Below are positions 33,470 through 43,900 of a stretch of DNA of 64,000 bases, piece by piece. The notes under the pieces are model-generated. The model had not been told where the DNA came from. It did not search any database and was given only the letters and a program-made list of their open reading frames with translations. Each line of letters begins with the position of its first letter. Within the stretch, counting starts at the first letter, position 1. The translations under genes were made by a program, and so were the position numbers. Origin of the DNA: Heligmosomoides polygyrus polygyrus (taxonomy: Eukaryota > Nematoda > Chromadorea > Rhabditida > Heligmosomidae); assembly GCA_947396885.1 (NCBI GenBank), contig OX377204.1, positions 19,475,706 to 19,539,705 on the forward strand. The letters run 5' to 3'.

Positions 33470-33918
33470 CATGAGGCGTAGCGTAGGCGGCGGATGCGTC
33501 CGCTGCCGATGCGTCTTAAATCGAGGTTGTTGGTTCGGGCTAGGCGCAGACCACCAAGTCCTTCCATCTATCCGGAGTTGGCGAGTTGCTACCAGATTTG
33601 TCTGGGAAAAGAAGACGCTAACAAATCGGTAGTGAAGTTATTGTATAGAGCTGGGCCAGATTCATAAACAACTCACAGCAATCTAACGGTGAAAATACAG
33701 CCGAAATCCCTGGTAGCGCAGCTTATAAACAATGGACATAGTGAAACATTGAAACATTTCACCATATCGCTTGTGGATAACCCGCGCTATCAGGGCACTC
33801 GGCAGTATTTCCCCGTTAGACTGCTTTAACCCGTTGATGAATCTAGCCCCAGGTGTGCGTTCGGGTTACCTCTACGGTATCTCGCAGAAGTAGCATGCGT
33901 GGCGCATCCCAGACAAAG
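33470..33918 (+). repeat. SINE-A copy split by an inverted-repeat element
   Basis: The head and body occupy 33470-33650. The 3' part resumes at 33853 with TCTCGCAGAAGTAGCATGCG. Between them sits the small element at 33651-33852. Confidence 0.7.
33651..33852. mobile_element. MITE-like element (202 bp), family M1
   Basis: Imperfect terminal inverted repeats of about 50 bp: CTGGGCCAGATTCAT at the left, CTGGGGCTAGATTCAT reading in from the right, both continuing to TCTAACGG. No ORF. A related element lies at 39956. Confidence 0.75.
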
Positions 33919-33989
33919 GCAGGATGACGCTATTCTTCTTCTATTTTCAACCTTGATTCTGAATTCCGGCTCGCACGAGCTAGCACGAG

Positions 33990-34087
33990 CATCAGAACTG
34001 CATAAATGCAGAAATTGTCAAACTGCGAACGGTAGCATCCGCTACCGTTCGCAGTTTGACAATTTCTGTATTTATGTAGTTCTGATG
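33990..34087 (+). repeat. Near-perfect 47-bp palindrome with 4-nt loop
   Basis: Arms 33990-34036 and 34041-34087 around ATCC. Only two positions differ, both becoming G:U pairs in a + strand transcript. Stem ends are CATCAGAACTG and CAGTTCTGATG-type sequence. It could be a hairpin RNA precursor or a palindromic element. No flanking duplication was recognised. Confidence 0.85.
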
Positions 34088-34589
34088 TCCCACTAGCGGA
34101 CAGTATGCTGGTGGAGTAGCGTAGTCTGTAGAAGTCGACGTTGCCCCACTCACCTAGTTGCTAGTTAGCCTTGACCATTCAAGTTTTCCATCCCTTCAGG
34201 GTCTGTAGTTTGTCCAAGAGGAAGCCTGCATCGTTTGGGTGGAGCCGAAAAATCATGGGCTACTAGATGGGAAAAGCCAACATTCTTTAAAAAAATGCAA
34301 AAAATCACAATTTAAGAAGTTTTTTCTAGGCTCTGAAGAAGGCGGTTACATCGAAACATAAGCGGAATAAAGCTCTCATAAAATCTAAAAATGACGTTAG
34401 GCTCAAGATTTAAATCGAAGCGGCCTTCACAGTATCAAGCGGAAGTTATAAAATAATTCATGACACATCCCTGAAGTATGTAAGGTTGATCAGTGCTAAT
34501 CCTTATCCACTATCCTTGATGCTAAGCTTTGATTGGTGCAGCCTTTCTAGCCTTTCATATGTTATGTCGTTGATTGGCTAAAGCCGGCG

Positions 34590-34670
34590 TGAAGAGTCTC
34601 TCCTTCTCACGTGCCAAAGTAGCCCAGTGAGTCCTATCACACTCGCGAAACCTACATCTCTCAGCCAGAG
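34590..34670 (-). repeat. RTE-type LINE 3' fragment
   Basis: The - strand reads THWATLAREKERLF, compare [13 protein letters not shown] in the copy at 27517. Only about 80 bp. The intervals 34091-34589 and 34671-35079 show nothing recognisable. Confidence 0.5.
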
Positions 34671-35079
34671 GAGAAATTCGTGAAGAGGTTCGAGCAGGGT
34701 GTAGAAAAAAGTTAAAAAAGTTCAATTCGACGCCGGGCTATGTACAACTAAACAGAGCGAAGAACTGTTACTATGTAGCTGCTTAGTGCAACTGCAACTT
34801 GGAACTACAATTCCTATTCCATTCACCATTAGGTTCGTCATTATATTCGCTTCAATTTCGCACTATTTGCTCGCTCATGGTGCGAGTTTGTGTGGTGTGT
34901 TCTACTCAATAATTAATGAGAGCCACTTCGCAACGCGCTTTGCTGAAGCGTGAAGCGATCTAGCAGCACTTTCTCCATAATTGGTCTCAAAAATCAATTC
35001 AAGATGAGCACATGAAAGAGATCCTCCTGCCGACTGCGTCACACTCGTTCATTTCTCATCTGTAGACAATTTACTATAG

Positions 35080-35347
35080 GTGCGTGATAGTGCGGTCAGA
35101 GGTGGCGCTGGCCGTCATGCACCCTATTCCAGGGTCTCGGTTCGGATTTCCCGCCCAGGCCAAGCAAGCCTTCCAAACCTTTGGGGTCGGTGAATTGACA
35201 CCAGACCTATCTGGGAAGGACGAACACCGTTCACGGCAAGTCATTGTATAGGCCAAATATGCACTTAAGCAGCCTTCGCAACATCCTGCAGAAGTAGAAT
35301 GTGTGGCGCATCTCAGAGGGGGTTGTCTAACATCGTCCTTCTTTAAG
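35080..35347 (+). repeat. SINE-A copy, near full length
   Basis: Head GTGCGTGATAGTGCGGTCAG, good B box GGTTCGGATTTCCCGCCC, body with a deletion near 35230, and end ACATCGTCCTTC. Confidence 0.8.
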
Positions 35348-35455
35348 GACATTTACTGAAAACGATGAAGTTATCGTCATTATAATCCGACTTACATTTA
35401 AATCAATCTTGTTGGAAAGTCAGAGCACCCTATTTGTAGTGATCGTACAATTTCT

Positions 35456-36335
35456 TTTATTTAGTTATTTATTTTATGCATAGAAATTCATGCAACAATG
35501 CAAAAAACTAATAGGAGAATCTAGCGAAGGCAGGAAAAAGTTTGAAAAATAACATGGTGAAGAACAGAAAACTATGAACCTCTAAGACACACCTTGAAGA
35601 TACCGGTAGTGTTTGTACTCATACAGTGATTTTGGTGTTGCGTTCTTTCCTGACAACTTCAAAAATTCCAACTCCACAAGTGAAGAATGCTAACACTGTA
35701 TTGCCTTTGGCGTGGGAAACTAGATTTTCCACTGCTCACCCCTTGTGGAAGGAAAAGAGATTATGAATTAAATTCCTCCACGGGAAGGCGAACCAAGCCA
35801 TTTATCATTTAAAATTGCTTCGTAAAGCTGTTCTGAACAGCTTCGAGTCTGGCGGTATCTCGCTTACACAATGGACTGAATACAGAAGTGCCATATTCAA
35901 GAATTGGTCTCACCCCAGCGTTAGAAATGACAGCACATTATAAATTTTAACCTGTGACTTATAAGCGAGCAATAGGCGATTGTCTGGGTTTGTTCCTATG
36001 ATCTGAAGAGGCTCGAATTACTCTGTGTTTTCGCTGCAAGCTCTCAATGATCCTTAAAAAGGGCTTTGTGTCTAAAATAAATCCCAAATTGCTCGAGCTA
36101 ACTTAACAGCAAGGTTGTGATTCTTTTAGATAGTAGATGTTTCCATTAATCTGTATCCCAAGATGAATCAGTGCGATTTTCGACCTGAGAGTGGGAGTTG
36201 CCACTTTGTTGAGCAGTCCGCAATATCATTTATGGCGAATTGAGGAGCAGTGTGGTCTTCCCTTGAATAAATATTCTTTAAAATGTTGATATCAGTTGCG
36301 AAGATGTTGCACTTTACGTTAAATTGACCAACCAG
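35456..36335 (-). pseudogene. CR1-like LINE fragment, decayed
   Basis: The - strand retains KCNIFATDINILKNIYSRED (polymerase active-site region, FADD changed to FATD), INDIADCSTKWQLPLSG, and the C-terminal Ser/Arg-rich end. Stops interrupt all segments. It matches the order of 5885-6740 and is truncated before the earlier polymerase motifs. Confidence 0.85.
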
Positions 36336-36339
36336 TAAA

Positions 36340-36640
36340 GAATAAAACGTAGAGAACGGCGATAATCAACTCATTTTTGGGAATGCTTTTTGCTTTCTAT
36401 TTGTACAAGATGTCATAGAGTCAGTTCCGGTTCATATTTGGCTTATAAATGGGCCTGCAGGGGAGGCCGATGAACAAGTCAATATTCTTCCGCTTCCCAG
36501 ATGCTTTTGGTAGCAACTCGCCGACTCGCTGTATATCAGTACTATGGTTTGATGGCCTGGAGGGGGCCCAAACCTTGAATCACTCCAGTGTATATGAGAG
36601 GGCTCGCGCCTCCACAATTGTACTGTACTCAAGCTAATGT
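36340..36640 (-). repeat. SINE-A copy, diverged
   Basis: AGAGAACGGCGATAATCAAC tail side, AGGCCGATGAACAAGTCA in the middle, and a degraded head. It abuts the LINE fragment. Confidence 0.65.
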
Positions 36641-36857
36641 TGTAGCTAGCACTGCTGTAGACGATTTTCTTATGGGATCTACACTTTAAAGTCAGAGGAC
36701 AACGCATATTTGTGAAGGTAAAGCACAGGTGGACAGATATTGGCGGTAGTGAATCTTTTTTGGGATGTGCCACCCATTCCGTTATATTTCAAAACTTCAA
36801 CACCCCTTCTATAGACTGCAGACCGTGAAACAAATTGAAAAGGCAATTGTAGGTGCT

Positions 36858-37085
36858 AACCAATTCCTATGTGGGATGAGCCATGCATTCTACCTCTACA
36901 ACGCGTATTCGGCCAACACTATGACTCGAGTGGCCACCGGTGGACAAGTCAGTGTTTTACCCTATGCAGATACGTCTAGTACCTCAGAGCTGCGTAGATC
37001 TTTGTTGGCCCGGATGGGACTCGAACCTTGAATCAGTTCAGAGTGTAAGCGAGCGCCACGCCTCCTCCGTCTGCTCTTCATCGCT
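36858..37085 (-). repeat. SINE-A copy, diverged
   Basis: TGGGATGAGCCATGCATTCT, then GGTGGACAAGTCAGTG, then a head remnant GAGCGCCACGCCTCC. A separate short 3' piece lies at about 36740-36785. Positions 37086-37607 hold nothing recognisable. Confidence 0.6.
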
Positions 37086-37607
37086 GTTTAGTTCTTGAGC
37101 TAAAGCTGTGACTAGCACTGCTGCAGTTATTTTTTCTGAATGATTTGTAGCCTAGGAATTCCTCGTCTATCGCCGGCTCACATGAGGAGTGCCTTGCACT
37201 TTCAGCATTCTTGCCCTTCTTTTTTCGATAGTCAATCTGCTTACTTGTTAGGCTAATGCTGTGCAGTTGTCTAGTTCCCGTTACCCGCTCTTGTTCGCCT
37301 TTTGTTCCTTCGCATGCGAGCAGATAACCGTCTATATAGCTCTTCTACATTTCTGAAGGAAAAAGCCACATAACATATTCATTATGACATACGCAGTCAC
37401 GTAGTTCGGACAGGGAATCTACAAAGTGCAAGCCTGTGAAGACGTCACAGCAGCAGTGCTGAGGAACGAAATTAATGGCTTCTTTCCAGGCTGGGCGGGC
37501 TTTTCCCAAAGATTTAACATGGGAAGGTGACGAAAAATCTGATAAGTTAGAGCCTAAGAAATTACGTTAATAACGCTGTTCGCTTACAGCTTCTACCCCA
37601 TAGGTGA

Positions 37608-37882
37608 ACGATAAAGCACGGCGTTACTCAATTTCAGGATGTTCCACGCATTCTATACCTATGGAATGCCGTGGAAACGATTTGAATGCGTATTTGGCCA
37701 TACACTGACTTGCCGTGGTCAGCTTATGAACAAGTCAGCGCTTCATACTTCCCAGACGGGTATGGTACCAATTCAACGACCTCGGAGGGATGGAAGCTTG
37801 GTTGGCCTGGGAGGACATCCGAACCAAGAACCCAGTATGGATGCAGCCGGCGCCTGTTCCGACTGCATTACGCGCGCCAGGT
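37608..37882 (-). repeat. SINE-A copy, near full length
   Basis: AAAGCACGGCGTTACTCAAT tail side through GCGTATTTGGCC to GCATTACGCGCGCC. Small deletions in the head. Confidence 0.8.
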
Positions 37883-37921
37883 ATCAAAAATAAACGGCAA
37901 AGGTGTCTATCATGTTGAATG

Positions 37922-38152
37922 ATCTACAAATTCTACTCCAGAGAGATATCATGGAGGAATATTGAGTGCATATTTGGCCGCCTTGCGATGTAGAAGTCAG
38001 TATTTCTGTCTTCCCAAACAAGTCTGGTCCCAGTTCCCTAACCCCGAGGAACAGAACGCATGGTTGACCTAGGCGGGAAATCTGAATCAAGAATCTCGAT
38101 TTGGGGAGTACGCTACATCTGGTGCCTCCTCCTACTGCGCTACCACGTGAGG
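37922..38152 (-). repeat. SINE-A copy, diverged
   Basis: ATTCTACTCCAGAGAGATATC, GCATATTTGGCCG, CAAACAAGTCTGGTCCC and a head remnant CTACTGCGCTACCACG. Confidence 0.7.
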
Positions 38153-38279
38153 GTGATTGTAAATCAATGCAATTCTTTGTAGAAATGACATTCAAATCAA
38201 TCGAGCAGACATTGTGCCGTATTCAACAGAAGGACAGACAAGGCGCGACCTCAATGATAGGCATCATTATGGTTAGAAC

Positions 38280-39550
38280 TATGCTGTATTCTGGGCTTAT
38301 ACTTCTTTCCCATATCAAATAGTCAGCTCCAGACTAAAAATCCTTAACATCGATCAATAATGACTGCCCGATCGATAGTGTTTATTTGTTGTGAGATCAA
38401 TCCAGCAGCCAATATAAGCAAACTAACATGCTTCCCATCCCAAGTGATGAGATAGGAGCAAAATCGGTAATGCCGATCGATAACGGCTGTCTGATCGATA
38501 CTATTTAGTTGCGGTGAAGTTTATCCATCGACCAACTAACTCTTTTGATTCCTCTCTTGAATAGTTCACCTTGAGTAAATATGAAAAAAGATGTGAAGCC
38601 CTTTCAACGACAGTTGTCTTTGTGAGGAACGGATTAGCTCTTTCACATATAGTGGGGTATACGCTAGGTATACGCTATATCCTGGACTTTTAATACGCCC
38701 ACACTGTCTCAAATAGTGAGCTGAAGACAAAGTCGATACACCGATCGATGCTAGCTCTCTGATCAATAGCGTTTATATGTTGTGGAGTCTCTCCATCTAC
38801 CAATGCATACATATACCCACACACCTACCCACATACATCATTCTATTACATCAATACATCTAATGGTCACCTCCACAGAAAAAAAGAACATTCAAGCGAT
38901 AAAAGAAACATTCGATCGATAATATTTAATTGCTGTGAGGTCTGTCTACCGACAATCCTGAGTAGGGACGGATTTATGACGGCGGACAGACGAACAGACA
39001 GCAAGAGCGATTTGGGCGGATTATCTGCTCCAGATTTTGATGTATTCCGTATTCTGGACTTATAATACTACCTCCCCATCTCAAATAGTCATCTGTAGGC
39101 AAAAATCGACAGCATCCATCATCGATGTAATAGCTGCGATCGATAGTGTTTATTTGCTGTGGAGTCTGCCCACCTGCCAACCATCCAATATACCCACGCT
39201 CTCGCTATCCGAAATATTTAGTCAGCTGCAGACGCAAATCGATAAATCGATCGATGTCGGCTGTTTGATCGATAATATTTACCTGTTGTTGAGTCAGTTC
39301 ACCACATTTATACGGTTGTTATATTTGTACGAAAGGTCTGTTGTGTGTAGGGATCAATAATGGCGATCAGAATGTGAACCTCCTCTTTCGGATTTTGTGC
39401 CATTTTACGGACGGATAGACGGACGGACGCACAGACAGGGGCCGAAAAGGACGGCTTAGATCCCCCATGTATAGTGATATGTATGCTGTATTCTCAGCTT
39501 ATACTTCTAGATATCTCTCCAGATTTAACTGATATTAAATGTAGAGAAAT
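38280..39550. repeat. Degenerate tandem array rich in GATCGAT
   Basis: A landmark of TGTATTCTGGRCTTATA type recurs at about 38284, 38672, 39041 and 39484, spacing about 0.37-0.44 kb. Each unit carries a core of the order AAATAGTCAGCTG, AAATCGATA, CGATCGATG, GATCGATAGTGTTTATTTG and GTCCACC, in places twice. GACGGACGGACGCACAGACA-type stretches occur between units. No coding potential. Confidence 0.7.
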
Positions 39551-39955
39551 AAGCTGGTGCTTAAATGAAAGTGCACAGGCTACTCCGTTAACTCTGCGGC
39601 ACTAACGCTGTTGGATCAGAATTTCCTCCGTTTCCTTAGAATTTCTTATTTTTACGAGAAAGTTGTCTACCATGACCTGATTCGTCTCCAGCTGAACCCA
39701 GAATGTGTGTGCTAAAAGAGGGAAGCATAACTACGACGAAGTATTGACTCGCATTAGTGTCGTCCGTATATCCTTCTGTGCGTCCGTCCATCCGTCCATC
39801 CAACTGCTCGTCACCGTGACTCAACTTGCAGCAGAAGAACTTCTCATCTTGACGACATTATAATACCCTACACAGATTTATACCTACCAATATACCTTAA
39901 CCCACCCCCATTCACTCGTATACATTCTGCTAGTGGAATGCTACAAGATGATCTT

Positions 39956-40119
39956 GGGGCTGAATTCACCAACAATTAAACCCGTGGGTATGCGGGGTAC
40001 AAGGGGTAGAGATAAGATAAGAATCAGGTAGAGATAAGGTAGGAGTCAGAGACGCAGGTTCCATCGTGGGTATCTTTACCCCCTATACCCGTGGGTTAGT
40101 CGTTGATGAATCCGGCCCC
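39956..40119. mobile_element. MITE-like element (164 bp), family M1
   Basis: Terminal inverted repeats of about 34 bp: GGGGCTGAATTCACCAAC at the left and GGGGCCGGATTCATCAAC from the right, both leading to CCCGTGGGTA or CCCACGGGTA. No ORF. Shares end sequence with 33651-33852. Confidence 0.75.
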
Positions 40120-41040
40120 TGGTGGATATCTCCGCATACCCACGAGGTTTCCTTCACCTCTCCCCCGAGAATGATACATCTGCCCCAGTCGAGGTTACGG
40201 AGTTAAGTCACTTTCCAATAGTGCAAAAGATACGAAGGGTCCTTTATAACCGAATCTAAAGTCGAAGGACCCTCTAAGTTCCCTTTGTGTCCATCTGTGA
40301 ATGCGAGGGCCTTGCCGGATAGGATGACTGACACGAAAAAGGCGAAGGTTCCAGGGCAACCTGCGAATCGCAAATGACTCGTGTGAATTCGCATCGATCC
40401 AAGGCTCAAACGCGCTCGTTTTTCGGGAGCCTGAAGAGCACAGCATGCGGACGTCATCTGAACTGGCATCGGATATCCCAAACGTCCTTCTACTCTATAA
40501 CATTCAGCTCGATATTCGTGAAAATTTACATAGGCGCGACTGACAGCATTTAGTAGAGGTATCTGAGGTTGTCGTGTTTGCTTCTTTGGGTTATCTCCAT
40601 TGATTTTGGGTAGTGTCTAACGTTTTTGTGCCACTATGGTGGTTAGCTACGTCAATTGCTTCCTTCGATTATTCCTCTTCCTTCAGTTCCTTCTATCCTT
40701 CGAGTTTGCTAGTCACAAATGTTCAGGAGAACAGGAAGCGTCTGTTGTTACTGCTGACTGCGACTGTCATCTTGGGGATCACTAAAAGTACCTAACAACA
40801 GCTTTCCTAAGACCATGAGAGAGCTCAGTCAGCTTTGGCAGTAGCACTCGTGGTGTGAGTGAGGTCGTTGCCTTTTCCTATCTGCACCATATAAGCGTAC
40901 AATGGTAATATACCATTTTCACCTCGAAATGGACATTAGATCAAACTGAACACTCTTCTATGCTAGCTTAAGGTCTCTTAAAATCAGAGCGAACTCCTAC
41001 AAATCGAGCTGATCTTTGCTGGTCAAACTGTAGACCTAAT
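40120..41040. other. No recognised gene
   Basis: Moderate GC at 40200-40500, with overlapping open frames of 83 and 92 codons on the - strand that match nothing I recognise. The remainder is AT-rich. Confidence 0.4.
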
Positions 41041-42600
41041 GGGATGGTTAGAATAATTTTTATTCAAGAAAAATTTGGTATAACTTTCTTTGTAATTGTT
41101 TAGTTTACCTGCTCCAATAAGTGTGATAATTTTACGAAAATTTTATTTTTCGAGGATTTTTTAGTTTAAATGTTTTTTAACACAGAAAGGCAGCAAGCAT
41201 AACGCACATTAAAAGGTAAGATATAGTCATGCACTGCATGACATTGCCGCACCGTTTATTTGATTGTTAGTGTAAATGCCACTTGCATGAACCTCCAAAG
41301 TGAGTATATATGTGTTTTTATAGTTGCTTTTGTTAAATATTAGGTTGTCCCATAAGTCCCCGCCGTTTTTTTTCAACGATTCATTGCAGATTTCGCCGGC
41401 GGTCTCTCGCATAGCGCTGCATAGCTTTCGAAAGAGAATGATTTGCTCTATCAGAGCAAGTATTGCATTTCTTTTTTCATCATGAAATTTGTCAATTTTT
41501 AGGTCGTTGAAGTGGAAAGTGAAAAAGTGAAAAAGTAGCCATTTGCGCACTTGTTCTCTTTGGCAATTTTTTGCGCAGTTCTTTCGAGCATTTGGAAGAC
41601 AATGTTCTGTACTACAAGAATATGTGTTGGTCCTATTTTCTCGCTTGCCCTTTATTGATTTTTAGTCCATCAAATTAAGAATTCCGACTTTCGCGTCCGA
41701 ATTTTACCAAAACTCCGGTTCTGTGGTTAGACTTTCTTGCATGGTGTTATATGTCGTTTGGAAGAGGATGTCTTGCTCAGTAAGAATTTGCGTCGCGTTT
41801 ACTGGCTCCCGCTGATTTCTGTCGAATATCAACAACTGAAGAAGGAGAGGGAGTTGTTGGTGAAGACGATTTTTCTCTTTTCGGCATTTTATTGGTATTC
41901 AATAGAAATCAACAAACGCGACACATATTCTTGTAGAGCAAGACATTCTCCTTCGAATGACGTATAAAACCAACCCAAAAAATCCAACCACAGAGCAGCA
42001 GCTGTCGGCAAAAATAACCCTCCTCCTTCGGACGTCCCAATTTGATGACCTAAAAATCAATATAAGGACAAATGAGCAAATGGCACTAACACACATTCTT
42101 GTAGTACAGAACACTGTCTTCCAAATGCTCGAAAAAACTGCGCAAAAAATTACAAACCTAAGCGGAGAGAACAAGTGCGCAAATGGCTACTTTTTCACTT
42201 CTTCACTTTTCACTTCAACGACCTAAAAATTGACAAAATTCATGATGAAGAAAGAAATGCAATACATATTCTGATAGAGCAAATCATTTTCTTTCGAAAG
42301 CTATGCAACGCTGTGCAAAAGACTGCCGGCGAAATTTGCCGTGAATCGTTGAAAAAAAAACGGCGGGGACTTATGGGACAACCTAATAGTTGACTCCATA
42401 AAGCAGAAATTCTGCTATCAGTCGAATGAAAATCGCGACGGTCTTTAACAAGGGCATGGCGCAATTTCTTTTGCACTAAAAATGTCTGCGTTCCTGCTCT
42501 TTAAAGCAATTCTTAAACCATTATTTTTCTCAAGAATAAAAATTCTATAAAATTTCAAACCATGTGTTACCTAATTGGGGAGGTTAACTAAAACTTCAAA
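41041..42600. repeat. Repeat R2 copy, split by a foldback element
   Basis: Left part to 41337 and right part from 42389 align with the R2 copy at 19537-20945, for example AAATTTGGTATAAC and GCAGAAATTCTGCTATCA. The interruption is the foldback element. Confidence 0.75.
41340..42386. mobile_element. Modular foldback element FB1 (1,047 bp)
   Basis: Ends are perfect inverted repeats starting TTAGGTTGTCCCATAAGTCC, with TA duplications at 41338-41339 and 42387-42388, so it behaves as a mariner-superfamily insertion. Nearly the whole element is palindromic. Each arm carries about three diverged copies of a 150-170 bp module with GACCTAAAAATTGACAA, TTCTGATAGAGCAAATCA and TTCTTTCGAAAG. Frames of 70-107 codons on both strands repeat a LKID...LIEQ-type peptide, which simply reflects the modules. 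There is no transposase, so it must be moved in trans. A second element lies at 54101. Confidence 0.85.
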
Positions 42601-42719
42601 GAAAGTCAAACTGTCATTTCTGACACTTTTCCTTGAACAAAAAATTATTCTAATCGTTTTGGAGAGTTTTTAGTTTAATGCAGAAGAAGCCATTCCGCTT
42701 TGGAAAGAGAACTAAGAGA

Positions 42720-42840
42720 AAAAATGAACTTTGGAAGAGTTCGCTTTTTTCAAAAGTCTTACAAGGTTTTGTTAGGCTACCTTAAAAGAGTGTCCAATTT
42801 TATTCGAAAATGTCCAATTCGAAGTAAAAGTGGTATATCT
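42720..42840 (+). repeat. Repeat R5 copy, weak
   Basis: AAGAGTGTCCAATTTTATTC and GAAAATGTCCAATTCGAAGT follow the R5 unit pattern and end. The flanks (42601-43135) hold nothing else recognisable. Confidence 0.4.
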
Positions 42841-43900
42841 GCTAAGTCTGAGCAAAAATTAATAGTATCGATGGAAACTGGTTGCTCAGCTGGCATTGTT
42901 CCTCTGTTTCAGAGCCCATTCAGCGACTATCGTCTAACCGTGACTCCCTATTCCTACTCTAAGCCGTGTATTTTACTCAATAATCGATAATTTCGATTCG
43001 TTAGAAAATCAATAGAACAGTACCACTATCCGTTAGTCGACCGATATCGTACATCCCTGAGGAGTGTGCACAACGGCCGTCAAGCTCATTCTTGTTCCTG
43101 TGACCGGTTGATAGATTCTGTTTCAATATACTGACCAGGGAAGGTTCTCAGGCGTAGGTCTGAACGGGCGAGATGGATAGTACTGCGAGAATCTCCACCT
43201 TTCATGCAGTAGAAAACGCATTTCGTTTTTGCTGAGTCTTTTAACCAAAAGAGCTACGGGCTCTCGAAGACGGGGTACAGTAGCGCACCGTCAGCACGTG
43301 CCCACGTGCATTCGTGCGCGCGCGATGTTGTATGGGACGCGGCGAAAGGCTCAGCGGCAGGCGAGTTGGTGGGTCAGCAGGGTATGGTGCTGCTTCAAAG
43401 ATGCTATATCGGATGTTCGACTCCCGTGCTATTTATTTATTCAAGGCATAGACAACTGTCTAGCAAACAAATTGTGAAGAAACACAAAAAAAGGAGATGA
43501 CATGAAACGGGGTGAATGTAACCATCAACCATGTAAGAAACTATTACAAGCAACGTATCTAGCAGCACATTGTAGTATATAACATCGGATAAATCTTCTA
43601 CAGGCCTGGGCGGAGAGTCTCCCTGAATCTTCGTATTTGTCCAGCAGCAGGATGAATTCTTTGAGGATTCGATAGATTAAGAAGTCTGACTTCAGCCGCG
43701 ATTTGGTCAATGAGGCTCGAAGTTTCAACTTACCTCTCGGGGTTTTTGTCAGAATACCATCAAAGAACTTTCTCGGATCAACGGACACCTTATTTACGAG
43801 AATATTATACATCATTAGGAGGTCAACGATTTTTCTTCTTTTTCTCAAGGAAGAAAGGCCAAAGAGCGTAGCCCGTTGAGCACCGTTAGGAATGGAGCTA

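Noticed and set aside
38280..39550. CRISPR-like array
   Set aside because: Repeats are long, degenerate and unevenly spaced, and the genome is eukaryotic.
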